Assembly (NCBI GenBank): GCA_963788505.1
Contig: CAWBGY010000005.1
Span: 1,488,001-1,552,000, forward strand
Source: JAIQFF01 sp963788505
GTDB taxonomy: Bacteria; Acidobacteriota; Terriglobia; Terriglobales; Acidobacteriaceae
Length of the DNA: 64,000 nucleotides
Direction of reading: 5' to 3'
Below are positions 42,581 to 51,277 of the stretch, in pieces; the first letter of the stretch is position 1, and the number at the start of each line of letters is the position of its first letter. The notes beneath the pieces were generated by a model. That model saw only the letters and a program-made list of their open reading frames with translations, searched no databases and was not told the origin of the DNA. Made by a program: the position numbers and the translations under genes.

Positions 42581-45067
42581 TCAGATTGTGGATGCGGCCC
42601 CGGAAGCGGCTTCCGCGGGCATTTCGCGCTCAAAGTCACACTCTTTATTGGGACACGCGATCACCGGACCCGCTTTCAGCATTTTCTCTACCAGGTATTC
42701 GCTGCCGCAGCTCGGACACTTTTCCGCCAGCGGTTTGCCCGCGGAGGTGAACTTGCACTTGGGGTAATTTCCGCAACCGTAGAATGTGTTCCCCTTGCGC
42801 GCCTTCTTTTCCACCAGGTCGCCCTCTTTGCAGAGCGGGCACTTCACCCCAATGTAATTCTGCTTCACATATTTGCATTCGGGATAGCCGCTGCAGGCGG
42901 TGAACTCGCCAAAGCGGCCGTGGCGGATCATCATGTTGCGCCCGCATTTGGGGCAGAGTTCGTCAATCGGGATGTCAGGAACTTTCTTGCCTTGATCAAG
43001 CCGTCGCGTCGTTTTGCAATCGGGATAACCTGTGCAGGCCATGAACTGTCCGAAGCGTCCCCGCTTCAGGACCATCACCCGGCCGCAGTTCTCGCAATAT
43101 TCTTCCTGGGTGGTCTCCTGGATGTCAGCGGAATCGAGGTCGGGCAGGTTGATCGGATTTTCCTTGGTGAAGGTACAGCTGTCGGGGTTCTCCTTGTCAT
43201 AGGAGCTGCAGGCGTAGAACGATCCATGCTTGCCCCACTTGATCACCAGCGGAGAACCGCAGCGTTCGCACTTCTCGTCGGTGGGCTTCTCCATCCGCTT
43301 GATGTTCTCCATATGCTTTTCGGCATAGCGGAGATCTTTGGCGAAGCGCTTGTAGAATTCGGTGAGGGCGTTGATCCATGTTTCCTTGCCCTCTTCGATC
43401 TCGTCGAGCTCCTCTTCCAGGCGAGCGGTGTACTGCACGTCAAAAATGTCGCGAAAGTTTTCCACCAGCAGATCGGTGACGACCAGGCCGATTTCGGTGG
43501 GCGAGAACTTGCCGCCGAGCTTCTGCACGTACTGTCGCTCCTGAATGGTGCTCAGAATCGCGGAGTACGTGGAAGGTCGCCCGATGCCGCGCTCTTCCAG
43601 CTCTTTCACCAGCGAAGCTTCGTTGTAGCGCGGTGGAGGTTCGGTGAAGTGCTGCTCCGGCTTCAATTCCCGCAGAGTGAGTTTCTGTCCCGGTTCGAGC
43701 GCCGGCAGTTTGTGCTTGAGCTCTTCTTCTTCCTCGTCCTTGACGTCTTTCGCTTCCTCGTAGACTTTGAGGAAGCCGTCGAACTTGAGCACCGAGCCGG
43801 TTACGCGGAACCAGAAGGTTTCGGCGCCGGATTTTGCGTCAATGTCCACCGTGGTCTGATCGAAGACGGCCGGCGTGATCTGCGATGCCACGAAGCGCTG
43901 CCAGATCAGTTTGTAAACTTTGAATTCGTCTTCCTTTAAATACTGCTTGATCTGATCGGGGTGGCGCATGGCCGAAGTGGGGCGAATGGCCTCGTGCGCC
44001 GCTTGCGCCGCTTTCTTCTCTTTGTAGACGTTCGCCGACTCCGGCAGGTACTCCTTGCCGTACTGAGACGTGATGTACTCGCGCACTTCCGCCAGCGCTT
44101 CGTTCGAAACACGGGTGGAATCGGTACGCATATAAGTAATGAGACCGACCGAGCCTTCCTCGCCCAGTTCCACACCTTCGTAAAGGCGTTGCGCGATCAT
44201 CATGGTGCGCTTCACGCTGAAGCGCAGCTTGCGCGAAGAGTCCTGCTGCAGCTTGCTGGTGGTAAAGGGCGGAGTGGCATTGCGCCGCCGCTCTTTGCGG
44301 TCGACGGTACGGACCAGCCAGTCGGCGTTCTCGAGAGCGGCGCGGATCTTCTCTGCATCCTCGCCGTTGGTGACTTCGACTTTTTCTTCGCCCTTGCCGA
44401 CAAAGCGGGCATCGAACGCCGGAGGCTTCGGCCCTGCCAGGTGAGCGTCAATGGTCCAGTATTCCTGCTTCTGAAAAGCTTTGATTTCCCGTTCGCGTTC
44501 GACGATGAGCCGTAGAGCGACGGTCTGTACCCGGCCGGCCGACAAGCCGCGCCGGACTTTGTCCCAAAGCAGCGGAGAGACCTGATAGCCCACCAGGCGA
44601 TCAAGCACGCGTCGCGCCTGCTGCGCGTCCACCAGGTTCTGGTCGATGTCGTGGGGATGCTCGAACGCTTCCTGCACGGCGCGCTTGGTGATTTCGTTGA
44701 AGGTGACGCGGCGGATGCGGTCGGGCTCGTCGCCATCCTTCTTCTTCTTTTTCTTCTTTTTGTTCCCGTCGCCCAGTTCTTCGGCTAGGTGCCACGCGAT
44801 GGCTTCCCCTTCGCGGTCCGGGTCAGGCGCCAGGTAGATGTTGTCCGCGGACAAGGCCAGCTTCTTCAGCTTGGCCAGGACCTTCTCCTTGCCGGGAATG
44901 ACGACGTATTCTGTCTCGAAATTGTTATCGATATCGACGCCCAGCGTGCTCTTGGGCAGATCCTTCACGTGGCCAAACGATGCTTCGACAACATAGCCTT
45001 TGCCAAGATATTTCTGAATGGCTTTCGCCTTGCCCGGCGATTCGATAATGACTAAACCTTTAGACAA
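42581..45067 (-). CDS. topA: DNA topoisomerase I
   Basis: 828 residues. Relaxes negative supercoils through a transient 5'-phosphotyrosine. The Toprim domain has the acidic triad PDPDREGE (Asp82, Asp84, Glu86). The catalytic Tyr312 lies in GLITYMRTDSTR. Five C-terminal zinc-ribbon modules each have paired CxxC motifs (CERCG, CENCG, CPKCG, CPLCK, CPSCG). A run of eight Lys (103-110) interrupts the Toprim domain region. The start is TTG at 45065-45067 with AGAGG upstream. It probably begins an operon that includes the 42067 gene. Confidence 0.95.
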   Translation of the reverse strand: MSKGLVIIESPGKAKAIQKYLGKGYVVEASFGHVKDLPKSTLGVDIDNNFETEYVVIPGKEKVLAKLKKLALSADNIYLAPDPDREGEAIAWHLAEELGDGNKKKKKKKKDGDEPDRIRRVTFNEITKRAVQEAFEHPHDIDQNLVDAQQARRVLDRLVGYQVSPLLWDKVRRGLSAGRVQTVALRLIVEREREIKAFQKQEYWTIDAHLAGPKPPAFDARFVGKGEEKVEVTNGEDAEKIRAALENADWLVRTVDRKERRRNATPPFTTSKLQQDSSRKLRFSVKRTMMIAQRLYEGVELGEEGSVGLITYMRTDSTRVSNEALAEVREYITSQYGKEYLPESANVYKEKKAAQAAHEAIRPTSAMRHPDQIKQYLKEDEFKVYKLIWQRFVASQITPAVFDQTTVDIDAKSGAETFWFRVTGSVLKFDGFLKVYEEAKDVKDEEEEELKHKLPALEPGQKLTLRELKPEQHFTEPPPRYNEASLVKELEERGIGRPSTYSAILSTIQERQYVQKLGGKFSPTEIGLVVTDLLVENFRDIFDVQYTARLEEELDEIEEGKETWINALTEFYKRFAKDLRYAEKHMENIKRMEKPTDEKCERCGSPLVIKWGKHGSFYACSSYDKENPDSCTFTKENPINLPDLDSADIQETTQEEYCENCGRVMVLKRGRFGQFMACTGYPDCKTTRRLDQGKKVPDIPIDELCPKCGRNMMIRHGRFGEFTACSGYPECKYVKQNYIGVKCPLCKEGDLVEKKARKGNTFYGCGNYPKCKFTSAGKPLAEKCPSCGSEYLVEKMLKAGPVIACPNKECDFEREMPAEAASGAASTI

Positions 45068-45118
45068 TGTGCCCTCTGATGGTGGTTACTGGTTTTGAAG
45101 CTAGCATGAATGCGGGGG

Positions 45119-45143
45119 AAAAAGCTATTAGCTGTTAGCTTTT
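45119..45143 (+). repeat. left terminal repeat of the four-helix-bundle unit
   Basis: AAAAAGCTATTAGCTGTTAG followed by CTTTT. A further TTAGCCTTTAGCTTGG extends the motif inwards to 45157. Confidence 0.7.
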
Positions 45144-45160
45144 AGCCTTTAGCTTGGACC

Positions 45161-45526
45161 TCAAGCTGCCAATGCATTTCTGATTTTTTGCGAAAGCGCA
45201 GATAACATTCTCATGACTTCCTCCAGATCGGAATTCAGCTTTGAATATTCCGCATTCTTTAAAAAATCCAAGTTTCGCGCAAGTAGTAAGTAATAAGAGA
45301 GCTCGGCCCCTGAGCCCATTGAAATCTGGATGAAGCGCGCCATCTCGCCGTCCGATCGTCGGCCACAACCCTCGGCGAGATTCGCGGCGATCGAAGCTGA
45401 CGAACGCCGGATCTGGCTGGTCAAACCAAATCGTTCTTCTTTTGGAAAGTCGTGGGTGCCACGGTAAATCGCCAGTGTCAAATTGTGTGCCTTCTCCCAA
45501 ACCACAAGGTCCTTATAATTTCTCAT
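45161..45526 (-). CDS. four-helix-bundle protein (23S rRNA intervening-sequence/S23 type)
   Basis: 121 residues: LVVWEKAHNLTLAIYRGTHD, PKEERFGLTSQIRRSSASIA, ANLAEGCGR and a final helix. This is the TIGR02436-type fold, named from proteins encoded in intervening sequences of 23S rRNA and related to the Avd accessory protein of diversity-generating retroelements. Here it stands alone, not inside rRNA and not beside a reverse transcriptase. GGAGG lies 5 bp before the ATG. Function unproven; a nucleic-acid-binding oligomer is the usual inference. Confidence 0.88.
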   Translation of the reverse strand: MRNYKDLVVWEKAHNLTLAIYRGTHDFPKEERFGLTSQIRRSSASIAANLAEGCGRRSDGEMARFIQISMGSGAELSYYLLLARNLDFLKNAEYSKLNSDLEEVMRMLSALSQKIRNALAA

Positions 45527-45570
45527 GTGGCCTCCACAAAGGCGTCCGATCAGGCGTCGGGCTAAAAGCC

Positions 45571-45595
45571 AAGAGCTAACGGCTAAAAGCTTTTT
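45571..45595 (-). repeat. right terminal repeat of the four-helix-bundle unit
   Basis: AAGAGCTAACGGCTAAAAGC followed by TTTTT. It contains the last codons and stop (45583-45585) of dprA. A second GGCTAAAAGCC unit lies just to the left (45560-45570), inside the element. Confidence 0.7.
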
Positions 45596-46752
45596 ACAAA
45601 ATTCTTTCCCGGCATCTGCTTCACCTTCCCCGCTAGCTCCAGCTCGAACAAGGCGGCAAATATCTCCGAGGAAGACAATTCCAGCTCCAGCCTTTCGACC
45701 AGTTCGTCGATGTGGGTGGCTTCGTCGGCTTTCAGAAGCTTCAGGATCTTTCTTTCGTGGGGCGGCAGCTCGTTTTCCCCAAATAGAGATGCAGTTTTGC
45801 TGGCCTGCGATTCATCGCCCGTGGCGGGAGTCAGTGCAAGTCGTACTGGCGTAGGGAGTTCTTCCCATACGTCCTCCCAGGTGGCGGTGAGCTTGGCGCC
45901 TTGTTTGATCAGGGTGTTGGGTCCCCAGGAATTCTTGTTGGTGACATTGCCGGGTACGGCGAACACTTCGCGATTCTGTTCCAGGGCGCAGCGCGACGTG
46001 ATTCTGGTGCCGCTGTATTCCGCGGCTTCCACCACCAGTACGCCGATCGAAATGCCGCTGATGATGCGATTGCGAATGGGAAAGTTTTGCGGCGCGGCGA
46101 ACGTATTCATGGGGAATTCGGAGATCAGCGCACCGCCCAGGGCCAGTATCTGTTCGGTGAGCCGGGTGTTTTCCTTGGGGTAAATAATGTCCACTCCGGT
46201 GCCGAAAACCGCCGCCGTTTTCCCCTTGGCGTTGATTGCGCCGCGGTGCGCTGCCGCGTCCACGCCGCGAGCCAGGCCGCTGAAAATGACCAGCCCGCGG
46301 GCCGCGAGATCGCAGGCTAACCGCTCCGCCATTCCGAGTCCGTAGGGAGTGGGATGGCGCGTGCCTACGACCGCAATTCCCGGTTGTGTGATTGCATCCA
46401 CATTTCCGCGCACATAAAGGACCAGCGGCGGATCGTAGATCTGTTTCAGTTGCGCGGGATAAGTGGAATCATCCAGGCAGACGACGGAAACGCCGGCCGC
46501 CGCCACGCGCCCCATTTCGTCCTGCGCTAACTCCATGGATTGGCCGGTCCCGAGCGACTGCGCCGAAACTGCTTGAATTCCGGTCGCCTCAAGTTCGGTC
46601 AGTGAGGCCTTGAAAACGTTCTGCACGCCGCCGAAATGTTCGACCAGCCGCCGCGCCCGGGTAGGACCCAACCGCGGGGTCAGGGTAAGAGCCAGCCACT
46701 GCAAGGCCAGGCTTTCGCTGGGTTTCGAACTCACAGCCAGGGCTTCCGGCAC
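45583..46752 (-). CDS. dprA: DNA-processing protein DprA/Smf
   Basis: 389 residues. Loads RecA onto incoming single-stranded DNA during natural transformation. N-terminal SAM-like region (LGPTRARRLVEHFGGVQNVF), then the Rossmann-like core with GIAVVGTRHPTPYG, FSGLARGVDAAAHRGA, GTGVDIIYPKEN, FPIRNRIISGIS and the EAAEYSGTRITSRCALEQNR motif. A C-terminal winged-helix (DprA-WH) follows. The last residues and stop codon fall inside the right terminal repeat of the neighbouring element, so the native C-terminus may have been replaced by a few residues. Confidence 0.92.
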   Translation of the reverse strand: MPEALAVSSKPSESLALQWLALTLTPRLGPTRARRLVEHFGGVQNVFKASLTELEATGIQAVSAQSLGTGQSMELAQDEMGRVAAAGVSVVCLDDSTYPAQLKQIYDPPLVLYVRGNVDAITQPGIAVVGTRHPTPYGLGMAERLACDLAARGLVIFSGLARGVDAAAHRGAINAKGKTAAVFGTGVDIIYPKENTRLTEQILALGGALISEFPMNTFAAPQNFPIRNRIISGISIGVLVVEAAEYSGTRITSRCALEQNREVFAVPGNVTNKNSWGPNTLIKQGAKLTATWEDVWEELPTPVRLALTPATGDESQASKTASLFGENELPPHERKILKLLKADEATHIDELVERLELELSSSEIFAALFELELAGKVKQMPGKNFVKSF

Positions 46753-46855
46753 TTCACCACCTCCGCATCGTCTGACCCGCGGACTCTATACATCCGCAAA
46801 AAACGATGTCAAGGTCACACGACACACTCCTCTGTTAAAATTGAACATTGGCCGC

Positions 46856-47692
46856 ATGAAACGCCTTCGTATCTCCGCGATTTCCTACCTTAATACTGCC
46901 CCCCTGATGTGGGATTTCGAGCATGGAAACTCGGGAACGGCCTTCGACATTGCCTACACTGTTCCTTCGCAATGCGCCGTTGAACTGGGCGGGGGTTCGG
47001 CGGACATTGGCATCATTCCGGCTGCCGCGTATGCCAGCATCCCGGAGCTGTCCATCCTGCCGGGAGTCGCCATCGCGTCGCGCCGCCCGGTGCGCTCCAT
47101 CCTTCTGGTCAGCAAGGTTCCGCTCGACCAGATACGGTCGGTTGCGCTCGATACTTCTTCTCTCACCTCGGTGGCATTGACCAAGGTGCTTTTCGCCAAA
47201 TGGTGGGGTCAGGGCAGAAGTTTCGCACCCATGGCTCCGGACGTCGAAAGGATGATGCAAGAGCACGACGCCGGCCTGGTGATTGGCGATCCTGCCCTGA
47301 AGGTAGATCGCTCTCGCTATTTCACCTACGACTTGGCCGAAGAATGGATTCGTCTGACCGGCAAGCCTTTTGTTTTTGCCTTCTGGGCAGTACGGCAGGC
47401 CGCTTTGAGGAATGCTCCAGCTACCCTCGATCTGGCCGGCGTATTTCAGGACTCGCGCGACCACGGTTTGCAGCCCGTGAATCTTGACCGGATTGCTCGC
47501 GAGTGGGCTCCACGCCTGGGTTTGAGCGAAACCGAAATAAAGTCGTATCTGACTGAAAATATTCACTATGACCTCGACCCCGCGTGTCTGGACGGGTTGC
47601 AGCTCTTCTACCGTTATGCCAGCGAATGTGGCGCGTTGCCGGAGGCGCCGTCCTTGCGCTTTCTCGACGTGGCCAAAGTTGCAGCTACGTAG
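46856..47692 (+). CDS. mqnA: chorismate dehydratase, futalosine pathway
   Basis: 278 residues. MqnA converts chorismate to 3-[(1-carboxyvinyl)oxy]benzoate, the first step of futalosine-type menaquinone synthesis. The fold is periplasmic-binding-like but cytoplasmic: ISAISYLNTAPLMWDFEHG, CAVELGGGSADIGIIPAAAY, DTSSLTSVALTKVLFAKWWG and LVIGDPAL. No signal peptide. The ATG at 46856 begins the conserved domain; the frame is open back to 46610 without one. mqnC and mqnD are elsewhere in this window. Confidence 0.92.
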   Translation: MKRLRISAISYLNTAPLMWDFEHGNSGTAFDIAYTVPSQCAVELGGGSADIGIIPAAAYASIPELSILPGVAIASRRPVRSILLVSKVPLDQIRSVALDTSSLTSVALTKVLFAKWWGQGRSFAPMAPDVERMMQEHDAGLVIGDPALKVDRSRYFTYDLAEEWIRLTGKPFVFAFWAVRQAALRNAPATLDLAGVFQDSRDHGLQPVNLDRIAREWAPRLGLSETEIKSYLTENIHYDLDPACLDGLQLFYRYASECGALPEAPSLRFLDVAKVAAT

Positions 47693-47746
47693 CCTTCATC
47701 CGGGCTGGCCGTACCACTCGCATCTGAAGCATTGCCCCTAAGGGAA

Positions 47747-48367
47747 ATGTCAAACCAGCTTCACTTGATGATCGCCGCTTCGGTCGGGAGTTGGCTCCGG
47801 CACCGAGGTGGCATCGGCCTGGTCCTTTTGGGACTGGCGGACAACTCGCTGGTGCCGCTGCCGGGGAGCATGGATGTTCTGACGATTCTGCTTGCGGCCC
47901 ATCACCCGTCGCGGTGGTGGTACTACGCGCTTATGGCGACTCTAGGCGCGGTCCTCGGCGGCTACATCACGTACGGTTTGGCCCGCAAAGGCGGCAAGGA
48001 GGCCTTTGAACGAAGGCTGTCCAAGAGCAAAGCCGACAAGGTCTTCAAGCGCTTTGAACGTTGGGGATTTGGGGCCGTGGCCGTGCCTGCATTGTTACCG
48101 CCACCTTTTCCGATTGTCCCATTTCTGCTGGCGGCGGGGGCCATGCAATACTCCCGCAAAAAGTTCGTTTTTGCCCTCGCTGTGGGCCGCGGAATCCGTT
48201 TCACCATTGTGGCCGGCCTGGGCGCGATGTATGGCAGACATATCGTCAGGTTCTTTTCGCGCTATTACAAGCCCGCACTATTCACCCTGATTGGGCTGGC
48301 CGTGATCGCCGGAGTCTTTTCTCTGGTGCAGTACTACCGCTACAAGAAGCGGACTGCCACGGCGTAG
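47747..48367 (+). CDS. DedA/YqaA-type SNARE-associated membrane protein
   Basis: 206 residues with four to five helices. The VTT motif region is recognisable: LGLADNSLVPLPGSMDVLTI, then LMATLGAVLGGYITYGLARK and the FERWGFGAVAVPALLPPPFP amphipathic re-entrant loop with PIVPFLLAAGAMQYS. Family members affect lipid-carrier (undecaprenyl phosphate) or phospholipid flipping. The ATG at 47747 with AAGGGAA upstream is preferred over a TTG at 47732. It lies 54 bp after mqnA and could be co-transcribed. Confidence 0.85.
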   Translation: MSNQLHLMIAASVGSWLRHRGGIGLVLLGLADNSLVPLPGSMDVLTILLAAHHPSRWWYYALMATLGAVLGGYITYGLARKGGKEAFERRLSKSKADKVFKRFERWGFGAVAVPALLPPPFPIVPFLLAAGAMQYSRKKFVFALAVGRGIRFTIVAGLGAMYGRHIVRFFSRYYKPALFTLIGLAVIAGVFSLVQYYRYKKRTATA

Positions 48368-48376
48368 GTTTTGCGT

Positions 48377-48526
48377 TGTCATCCTGAGCGGAGCGGGAGG
48401 TTTCGCCTGCGAAACATCCCGCGGAGTCGAAGGACCCCTATGAACTGCTAAGGCGCGGGTGAACTAGAGGTCCCTCGACTTGCTCTCACCGCGCCAGCGC
48501 GGCTCGAGGCTGCGCTCGGGATGACA
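48377..48526 (+). repeat. dispersed repeat copy (~150 bp)
   Basis: Starts TGTCATCCTGAGCGGAGCGG and ends GCTCGGGATGACA. It fills most of the 227-bp gap between the DedA gene and mqnC and contains an inner hairpin GGTTTCGCCTGCGAAAC. Confidence 0.8.
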
Positions 48527-48594
48527 GGTTCAAGGTGTAGGTTTGGCACTAATATCCCGAGTCCGATAGAATCTCCCTAGCGGTTCGTATCGCC

Positions 48595-49641
48595 ATGTCC
48601 CTGACCAAACAGCAAGCCCTTGACCTGTTCCGCTCCGACGATCTCATCGGTATCGGCATGGAAGCCGACGCGGTGCGGCGCCGGCTGCATCCTGAAGGCG
48701 TTGCTACCTACGTCATCGACCGCAATATTAATTACACGAATTTCTGCACCGAATATTGCACCTTCTGCGCCTTCTATCGGCCCTTGAAGGGTCCCGCAGC
48801 CAAAGAAGGATACATCCTCGAGTTTGACACCATCTACGACAAGATTCGGGAAACCGTGGAACTGGGCGGCACCGGGGTGCTGATGCAGGGCGGGCTGCAT
48901 CCCGATCTCAAGATCGATTGGCACGAGAAAATGCTGGGCGGCATCAAGCAGCGGTTCCCCAAGGTCCATTTGCATTGCTATTCGGCGTCGGAAGTCATCG
49001 CCATCGCTGAATACAGCGGGTTGAGCATTCGCGACACCATTGTGCGTCTGCGTGACGCTGGACTCGATTCCATCCCCGGGGGCGGAGCGGAGATTCTCGA
49101 CGATGAAGTCCGCTACAAGATCGCCCGGCTCAAGTGCCTGACGGAAGACTGGATTAACGTGCATCGCACCGCGCACCAGTTGGGCATGCGCACCACCGCC
49201 ACCATGATGTTCGGGGTGGGCGAGAACATTGAAAATCGCGTGAATCATTTCCAGCGGCTCTACGAATTACAGGAAGAAACCGGCGGCTTCACTGCGTTCA
49301 TCCCGTGGAGCTTCCAGCCCCACAACACGGCCTTGGGCGGTCGACACTGGGACGAAGCCACGGCGGTCGAATACTTGAAAGTCCTGGCTATTTCCCGGCT
49401 GTATCTTTCGAACTTCCTGAATGTGCAATCAAGCTGGGTGACCCAGGGATTGAAAGTCTGCCAGATGGGTTTGCGCTTCGGGGGCAACGACGTGGGATCG
49501 GTCATGCTCGAGGAAAATGTCGTGCGGGCCGCAGGCGTGACCAATTGCACCACGGAAGAAGAGTTGCGCCGCATCATCCGCGACGCCGGATTCAAGCCCG
49601 CTCAGCGCGACACGCTCTATCGGACATATTTCCTCAACTAG
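48595..49641 (+). CDS. mqnC: cyclic dehypoxanthinyl futalosine synthase, radical SAM
   Basis: 348 residues. MqnC cyclises dehypoxanthinyl futalosine in menaquinone synthesis. The iron-sulfur triad is CTEYCTFC (Cys51, Cys55, Cys58), preceded by RNINYTNF typical of MqnC/MqnE/CofH relatives. SAM-binding and barrel motifs VLMQGGLHPDL, HCYSASEV and TTATMMFGVGE are present. The C-terminal RLYLSNFLNVQSSWVTQGLK matches the family. Radical chemistry implies sensitivity to oxygen. The start at 48595 has no clear Shine-Dalgarno. Confidence 0.93.
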   Translation: MSLTKQQALDLFRSDDLIGIGMEADAVRRRLHPEGVATYVIDRNINYTNFCTEYCTFCAFYRPLKGPAAKEGYILEFDTIYDKIRETVELGGTGVLMQGGLHPDLKIDWHEKMLGGIKQRFPKVHLHCYSASEVIAIAEYSGLSIRDTIVRLRDAGLDSIPGGGAEILDDEVRYKIARLKCLTEDWINVHRTAHQLGMRTTATMMFGVGENIENRVNHFQRLYELQEETGGFTAFIPWSFQPHNTALGGRHWDEATAVEYLKVLAISRLYLSNFLNVQSSWVTQGLKVCQMGLRFGGNDVGSVMLEENVVRAAGVTNCTTEEELRRIIRDAGFKPAQRDTLYRTYFLN

Positions 49642-49784
49642 AGTGCGCCTATTCCCGCCGGGCAACCCCGAGCAGTTTGCGTGCAACCATATAAAGCTGA
49701 ATGCCTTGTCGAATTGACAATTACCTGCCAATCGATTGTGAAATTGCCGCCGTGGGCAGAATCCACGGACCGCGAGGGTAGTCG

Positions 49785-51152
49785 ATGAGTGAAATAATTT
49801 CCGATGCATTGGTATTTTTTGGGGCAACCGGGGACCTGGCCCACAAGAAAATCTTCCCTGCCCTGCAGCAGCTGGCCCAGCGCGATGAACTCAACATGCC
49901 GGTCATCGGGGTGGCGAAGTCGGACTGGACACTCGATCAGCTCAAGCAGCGCGCCCAGGACAGCGTTGAGCACTACGGTGGCCTGGATCCAAAGGCGTTT
50001 GCCAAGCTGAGCAGCGTGCTGCAATACATTGACGGCGACTACACTGACTCCGCGACTTTCCGGCAGTTGCGGCAGCAGCTCGGGGCCGCCAAGCACCCTT
50101 TGCATTATCTGGCAATCCCACCGAATCTTTTTGGCGAGGTGGTAAAGCAACTCAAATCCTCCGGATGTTCGGAGGGCGCTCGAGTGGTGGTAGAAAAACC
50201 CTTCGGACATGATCTGGATTCCGCTCGCCAGCTGAATGCCACACTCCATACGGCATTCCAGGAAGACAATATTTTTCGTATTGACCACTATCTGGGGAAG
50301 AACGCAGTCCAGAATGTTCTGTTTTTCCGCTTTGCCAACGCTTTCATGGAGCCGATCTGGAACCGCCACTACGTGGAAAGCGTCCAGATCACCATGGCAG
50401 AGGACTTCGGGGTCGCGGGCCGGGGGGCGTTTTATGAGCAAGCCGGCGCGATTCGGGATGTGGTCCAGAACCATCTGTTCCAATTGCTTACCAATGTTGC
50501 CATGGAGCCCCCGGTGGCCATGGCAAATCCAGGCCTGCAAGACGAGAAAGTGAAAGTGCTCCGGGGAATTAGAACTCTGGCGCCCGGCGACGTGGTGCGA
50601 GGACAGTTCAACGGCTATCGCGACGAAGCCGGCGTCAAGCCGAATTCAACCGTGGAAACCTACGTGGCCATGCGCCTGCATATTGATTCATGGCGCTGGA
50701 AGGATGTCCCGTTCTTCATTCGCGCGGGAAAATCGTTGCCCGTCACGGTCACCGAGGTGACTGCCGTATTGCGCCAGTCTCCGGCAACCTTTTCGGGCCA
50801 CGCCCCGGCTCACAATTATCTGCGATTCCGCGTCACGCCTGATCTTGCCATCGCGATCGGAGCGCTGGTAAAGAAGCCTGGGGACGAGATGACGGGAGAT
50901 CGCGTCGAACTTCTCGCGGCCCAGAATTCCGATCCCGCCGAATTGTCCGCCTACCAGGAACTGCTGGATGACGCCATACACGGCGACTCTACACGCTTCG
51001 CCCGCGAAGACTACGTCGAAGAGGCTTGGAGGATCCTACAGCCTGTTCTCGACAATGCGACCCCGGTTCATCCCTATGCCCCTGGCACCTGGGGGCCCGG
51101 GGAAGCCGAAAAGCTCACTTCGACGAACCGGGGATGGCGAAATCCACGCTGA
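49785..51152 (+). CDS. zwf: glucose-6-phosphate 1-dehydrogenase
   Basis: 455 residues. Oxidises glucose-6-phosphate to 6-phosphogluconolactone, making NADPH for the oxidative pentose-phosphate path. Nucleotide motif FFGATGDLAHKK (11-22) and active-site RIDHYLGK (165-172) with the base His. EKPFGHDL and the C-terminal EDYVEEAWRILQPVLDN are family features. No gnd or pgl gene follows; a short Thr/Ser-rich frame past the stop is not credible. A TTGACA (49714-49719) in the upstream gap may be a -35 hexamer, but its -10 partner is poor. Confidence 0.93.
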   Translation: MSEIISDALVFFGATGDLAHKKIFPALQQLAQRDELNMPVIGVAKSDWTLDQLKQRAQDSVEHYGGLDPKAFAKLSSVLQYIDGDYTDSATFRQLRQQLGAAKHPLHYLAIPPNLFGEVVKQLKSSGCSEGARVVVEKPFGHDLDSARQLNATLHTAFQEDNIFRIDHYLGKNAVQNVLFFRFANAFMEPIWNRHYVESVQITMAEDFGVAGRGAFYEQAGAIRDVVQNHLFQLLTNVAMEPPVAMANPGLQDEKVKVLRGIRTLAPGDVVRGQFNGYRDEAGVKPNSTVETYVAMRLHIDSWRWKDVPFFIRAGKSLPVTVTEVTAVLRQSPATFSGHAPAHNYLRFRVTPDLAIAIGALVKKPGDEMTGDRVELLAAQNSDPAELSAYQELLDDAIHGDSTRFAREDYVEEAWRILQPVLDNATPVHPYAPGTWGPGEAEKLTSTNRGWRNPR

Positions 51153-51277
51153 CTGAGGCAGAGGCCTTGTGGTCCGAAGCCTCCTCCACCTTGCCGTCGA
51201 TAAGTACATCTAATTGAACTGCTTACGGACTGGCTGCCGAAAGGCCGGCAGCCTGGCTTCAGGTACAATGGAAGGTC

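Larger units (their letters stand above)
45119..45595. mobile_element. 477-bp inverted-repeat-bounded unit carrying a four-helix-bundle gene
   Basis: The 25-bp ends 45119-45143 and 45571-45595 are inverted copies with 22 of 25 matches; both are built from AGCTAAC/GCTAAAAGC units and finish in an A or T run. The single gene at 45161-45526 fills the interior. The right end supplies the stop codon of dprA. No transposase is present and no target-site duplication was evident. Treating it as mobile is inference. Confidence 0.55.

Noticed and set aside
51153..51277. 6-phosphogluconolactonase fragment after zwf
   Set aside because: Only about 27 codons, Ser/Thr-rich, with no recognisable motif.
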